DNA of 8,268 bases from Ktedonobacterales bacterium (GTDB lineage: Bacteria; Chloroflexota; Ktedonobacteria; Ktedonobacterales; JADMIN01): positions 1 to 8,268 of the forward strand of contig JAICKD010000101.1 in assembly GCA_025928125.1 (NCBI GenBank), in the 5' to 3' direction. The notes beneath the pieces are model-generated. The model did not search any database and had not been told where the DNA came from. It was given only the letters and a program-made list of their open reading frames with translations. Shown one piece after another: positions 5,840 through 8,268 of the stretch. The position numbers and the translations under genes were made by a program. Every line of letters starts with the position of its first letter. The stretch's first letter is position 1.

Positions 5840-7302
5840 ATCTCGACGGCATGGCCGAAGCATTCGAAGCGTTCCGACAAGCGTATCCCGCACATGACGG
5901 AACATATCGCCTGGACGATTTGCGGGCGAGTGAATATGAGCGCCTCGATCGGCTGGGTCACGTATACCTGGACTACACTGGAGGCGGTCTCTACGCTCAA
6001 TCACAAGTGCTCGAACATGTGGCGCTGTTGAGCGGTGAGGTGTTCGGCAACCCCCACTCGAAGAACCTGACGTCCCAGGCAATGACTCACCGCGTAGAGC
6101 AGGCGCGCGAGTACGTCCTGAAATATTTCAATGCCTCGCCCGAGGAATACATAGCGATCTTCACGCCGAACGCAACGGGCGCGCTTAGACTCGTAGGCGA
6201 GTCCTATCCGTTCGGGGAAGGCGATACATACCTGCTGACATTTGACAATCACAACTCGGTCAACGGAATCCGCGAATTCGCCCATTCCAGAGGAGCGATC
6301 GTCCGCTACATTCCGGTCGTCCCGCCCGATCTGCGTGTGAACCCCGATACGCTGGCATATGGCCTGAAACTGGCTCGTCCCGAAGGCAATAACCTGTTCG
6401 CCTACCCAGCGCAATCGAATTTCTCTGGGGTCCAGCATCCGCTGGAGTGGATCGCTGAGGCGCAAGCCAGGGGATGGGATGTCCTCCTGGATGCGGCATC
6501 CTTTGTCCCCACCAACCGCCTTGACCTGAGCCAATGGCATCCTGATTTTGTTTCCATTTCGTTCTACAAAATATTCGGCTACCCGACAGGAATCGGCTGT
6601 CTCCTCGCGCGCAAATCGGCCGTGCGCAAACTACAACGGCCGTGGTACTCAGGCGGCACAATCACCTTCTCATCCGTCCTGGCATTCGACCGCTACCTGA
6701 CCCCAGGGCCTGCGGGCTTTGAGGATGGCACCGTGAACTATCTGAGCATTCCGGCTGTGGAATCAGGGCTAAAGTTCATTGAGTCGATTGGGATTGGGAC
6801 AATTCATACCCGCGCGATGTGCCTTACTGGTTGGCTCATCGACCAGCTCACCGCGCTACGCCACAGCAACGGCGCGCCGCTACTGCGCCTCTATGGCCCA
6901 CCAAATGCTCACTTGCGCGGAGCAACCGTTCAGGTGAACTTCCTCGCCCCTGACGGTGAGTTGATCGACTGCACCACCATCGAACGGATTGCAAACGATG
7001 CGCGTATCTCCCTTCGCGCCGGGTGTCACTGCAATCCGGGCGCACGCGAAGTAGCGCTAGGTTTCACGAAAGATGAACTGGTAGCTTGTTTTAGAAACAA
7101 GGAAGATCAGACCTTCGAGCAATTCTTACAGGTGATTGACGGCAAGACGACCGGAGCGCTACGCGCCTCACTTGGCCTGGTTACTACCTTCGCGGATGTC
7201 TACACCTATATGCAATTTGCCAGAACATTCATCGACAGAACGGATGTGAATCGATCCGGCGGCCTCTCGGCGACCATCAACGTCCCAGTTGGTCAACGCT
7301 AA
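5800..7302 (+). CDS. Class-V aminotransferase-fold PLP enzyme resembling the molybdenum-cofactor sulfurase N-terminal domain
   Basis: The 500-residue protein follows the MOCOS/ABA3 N-terminal domain along its length: YLDYTGGGLY (56-65), FGNPHSKN (82-89), IFTPNATGAL (120-129), DNHNSV (149-154), PAQSNFSG (203-210), LLDAASFVPTN (229-239, D231 pairing with the PLP ring nitrogen), SFYKIFGYPTG (254-264, K257 as Schiff-base lysine), GGT (285-287), FEDGT (307-311), RAGCHCNPGA (406-415, with C409 or C411 as the expected persulfide cysteine) and TGALRASLG (451-459). In eukaryotes this domain takes sulfur from L-cysteine and a C-terminal MOSC domain presents Moco; here the chain ends after the PLP domain, and no MOSC, XdhC or molybdoenzyme gene is visible. 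Cysteine desulfurase activity is therefore likely but the sulfur acceptor is unknown; a lyase or epimerase role is possible. It is cytosolic and probably co-transcribed with the 76-codon ORF. Confidence 0.88.
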   Translation: MQPPAVADKTIQLNLDGMAEAFEAFRQAYPAHDGTYRLDDLRASEYERLDRLGHVYLDYTGGGLYAQSQVLEHVALLSGEVFGNPHSKNLTSQAMTHRVEQAREYVLKYFNASPEEYIAIFTPNATGALRLVGESYPFGEGDTYLLTFDNHNSVNGIREFAHSRGAIVRYIPVVPPDLRVNPDTLAYGLKLARPEGNNLFAYPAQSNFSGVQHPLEWIAEAQARGWDVLLDAASFVPTNRLDLSQWHPDFVSISFYKIFGYPTGIGCLLARKSAVRKLQRPWYSGGTITFSSVLAFDRYLTPGPAGFEDGTVNYLSIPAVESGLKFIESIGIGTIHTRAMCLTGWLIDQLTALRHSNGAPLLRLYGPPNAHLRGATVQVNFLAPDGELIDCTTIERIANDARISLRAGCHCNPGAREVALGFTKDELVACFRNKEDQTFEQFLQVIDGKTTGALRASLGLVTTFADVYTYMQFARTFIDRTDVNRSGGLSATINVPVGQR

Positions 7303-8268
7303 CGATGCTTGGCAGCGCTATCAGCAAACGCAGCGATAGGTGAAGATCCAGCGGCAATAAGGCGGGCGTGCTCTGCCAGCGCCAGTAACTCCTCGCGCAG
7401 CTCTGGTGGCGAGAGCACAACCAGCCGACAGCGCAAACCTGCCAGAAGATGCGCTATCCACGCAAGGTCATCGGCATACCCACGCATGATGACGCCGTCT
7501 TCAGATTGTTCCAGGCTGGCGGTCGCGAGGGATATGCGTTGCGCCGCCACGTCCAGCGGGAGATCGACCCGAACGCGATACTCCCAGCGCCAGGGTACCT
7601 GCCCGATGGACCGCTCCACGGCTACCAAGGCATCAATAGTGGGCGGAGAGAAGGTTTCGGCGACTATAGTGACATTAACGACGTGATCGAGGCGAAACAC
7701 ACGCTGGTCCGTCCGCAGGTGACAGTAGCCGACAAGATACCAGCGCCCATAGCGGCAGACTACGTGGTACGGGTCAACGATACGCTCGGTCATATCCCCA
7801 CGCCAGGAATGGTACGTCATCCGTACCTGTTGATGCGACGCGACGGCGTACAGGATTGACTTCAGATGCTCCACATCCACGGGTTCGCCTGCATGCACAG
7901 AGGTATCCGCGAACGTCACCACATGATTCAGGCTCCGTACCATTTCACGCGTGCTCTGTGGCAGCGCCATCGAGAGCTTGTCGAGCGCGCGCCGCGAATC
8001 ACTACCCACAAAGTCAGCCGCGTGCTGACCGCCACGGAGCAAGCCCCAGGCCGTCGAGAGCGCCTCTCGCTCGGTGAGCGCCAGCGGACGCTTGTAACCA
8101 GTCGGTAGATAATACCCGCCGTAGCGTCCGCGCTCCATCTCGATGGGAACGCCACGGTCTCGGAGCGTCATCACATAGCGACGTACCGTGCGCTCGTTCA
8201 CCTCCAAGCGCCGAGCCAGCTCCTCGCCACGCACGCGCCCATGCGCCTCCAGAAGCTCCAGCAAGGCA
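7299..8268 (-). CDS. WYL-domain HTH transcriptional regulator (YafY/DeoR-like), N-terminus beyond window
   Basis: The frame is open to the window edge (Ala codon at 8265-8267) and ends with TAG at 7299-7301, giving 323 visible codons. Counted from the TTG at 8262-8264, a winged helix-turn-helix occupies about residues 8-52 (EELARRL, NERTVRRYV, then RGRYGGYYL as the wing), a WYL domain spans about 130-210 with RWYLVGY at 174-180, and the C-terminal WCX part about 225-300. WYL proteins are ligand-sensing regulators, often of stress, defence or metabolic genes, that bind nucleic acid or nucleotide-like ligands. The visible N-terminus already lies inside the first HTH helix, so only a few residues should be missing; TTG 8262 is an internal Leu, not a start. 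It converges on the PLP gene, sharing 4 bp at the stops. Its target is not evident here. Confidence 0.9.
   Translation of the reverse strand, partial: ALLELLEAHGRVRGEELARRLEVNERTVRRYVMTLRDRGVPIEMERGRYGGYYLPTGYKRPLALTEREALSTAWGLLRGGQHAADFVGSDSRRALDKLSMALPQSTREMVRSLNHVVTFADTSVHAGEPVDVEHLKSILYAVASHQQVRMTYHSWRGDMTERIVDPYHVVCRYGRWYLVGYCHLRTDQRVFRLDHVVNVTIVAETFSPPTIDALVAVERSIGQVPWRWEYRVRVDLPLDVAAQRISLATASLEQSEDGVIMRGYADDLAWIAHLLAGLRCRLVVLSPPELREELLALAEHARLIAAGSSPIAAFADSAAKHR

Overview
The window looks like chromosomal DNA of a GC-rich bacterium, most likely a Chloroflexota member. This is an inference from gene content: a BTAD/NB-ARC/TPR regulator, a WYL-domain repressor, and a protein resembling the PLP half of molybdenum-cofactor sulfurase. 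No 16S or other phylogenetic marker is present. Coding density is high. I see no rRNA, tRNA, CRISPR array, transposase or integrase.

Layout. Positions 1-209 (+) hold the C-terminal end of a probable SAM-dependent methyltransferase. It converges with a minus-strand block that reads, in transcription order, SARP/STAND regulator (5268-3439), TPR protein (3442-2033), RadC/JAMM protein (1911-1192) and membrane-anchored metallophosphoesterase (1082-222). The first two overlap by ATGA and look like one AfsR-type protein split into two chains. radC has its own good Shine-Dalgarno sequence and a plausible promoter (TTGTCA, 17 bp, TACGAT on the minus strand).

Divergent from the regulator, on the plus strand, are a 76-codon ORF of unknown function with a strong ribosome-binding site (5491-5721) and a 500-residue class-V PLP enzyme closely resembling the MOCOS N-terminal domain, without a MOSC domain (5800-7302). 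Its stop codon overlaps that of a convergent WYL-family regulator (8268-7299), whose N-terminus lies beyond the window.

Most interesting point. Just upstream of the regulator gene, 5283-5311 holds three heptamers at exact 11-bp intervals (CGTCACG, TGATACG, CGTCACG). The last ends 9 bp before a TATACT hexamer facing the PLP gene, with no recognisable -35. That is the layout known for SARP-activated promoters. It suggests that the split SARP/STAND pair controls the divergent small ORF and MOCOS-like enzyme as one regulated locus. This reading is a hypothesis from sequence alone.
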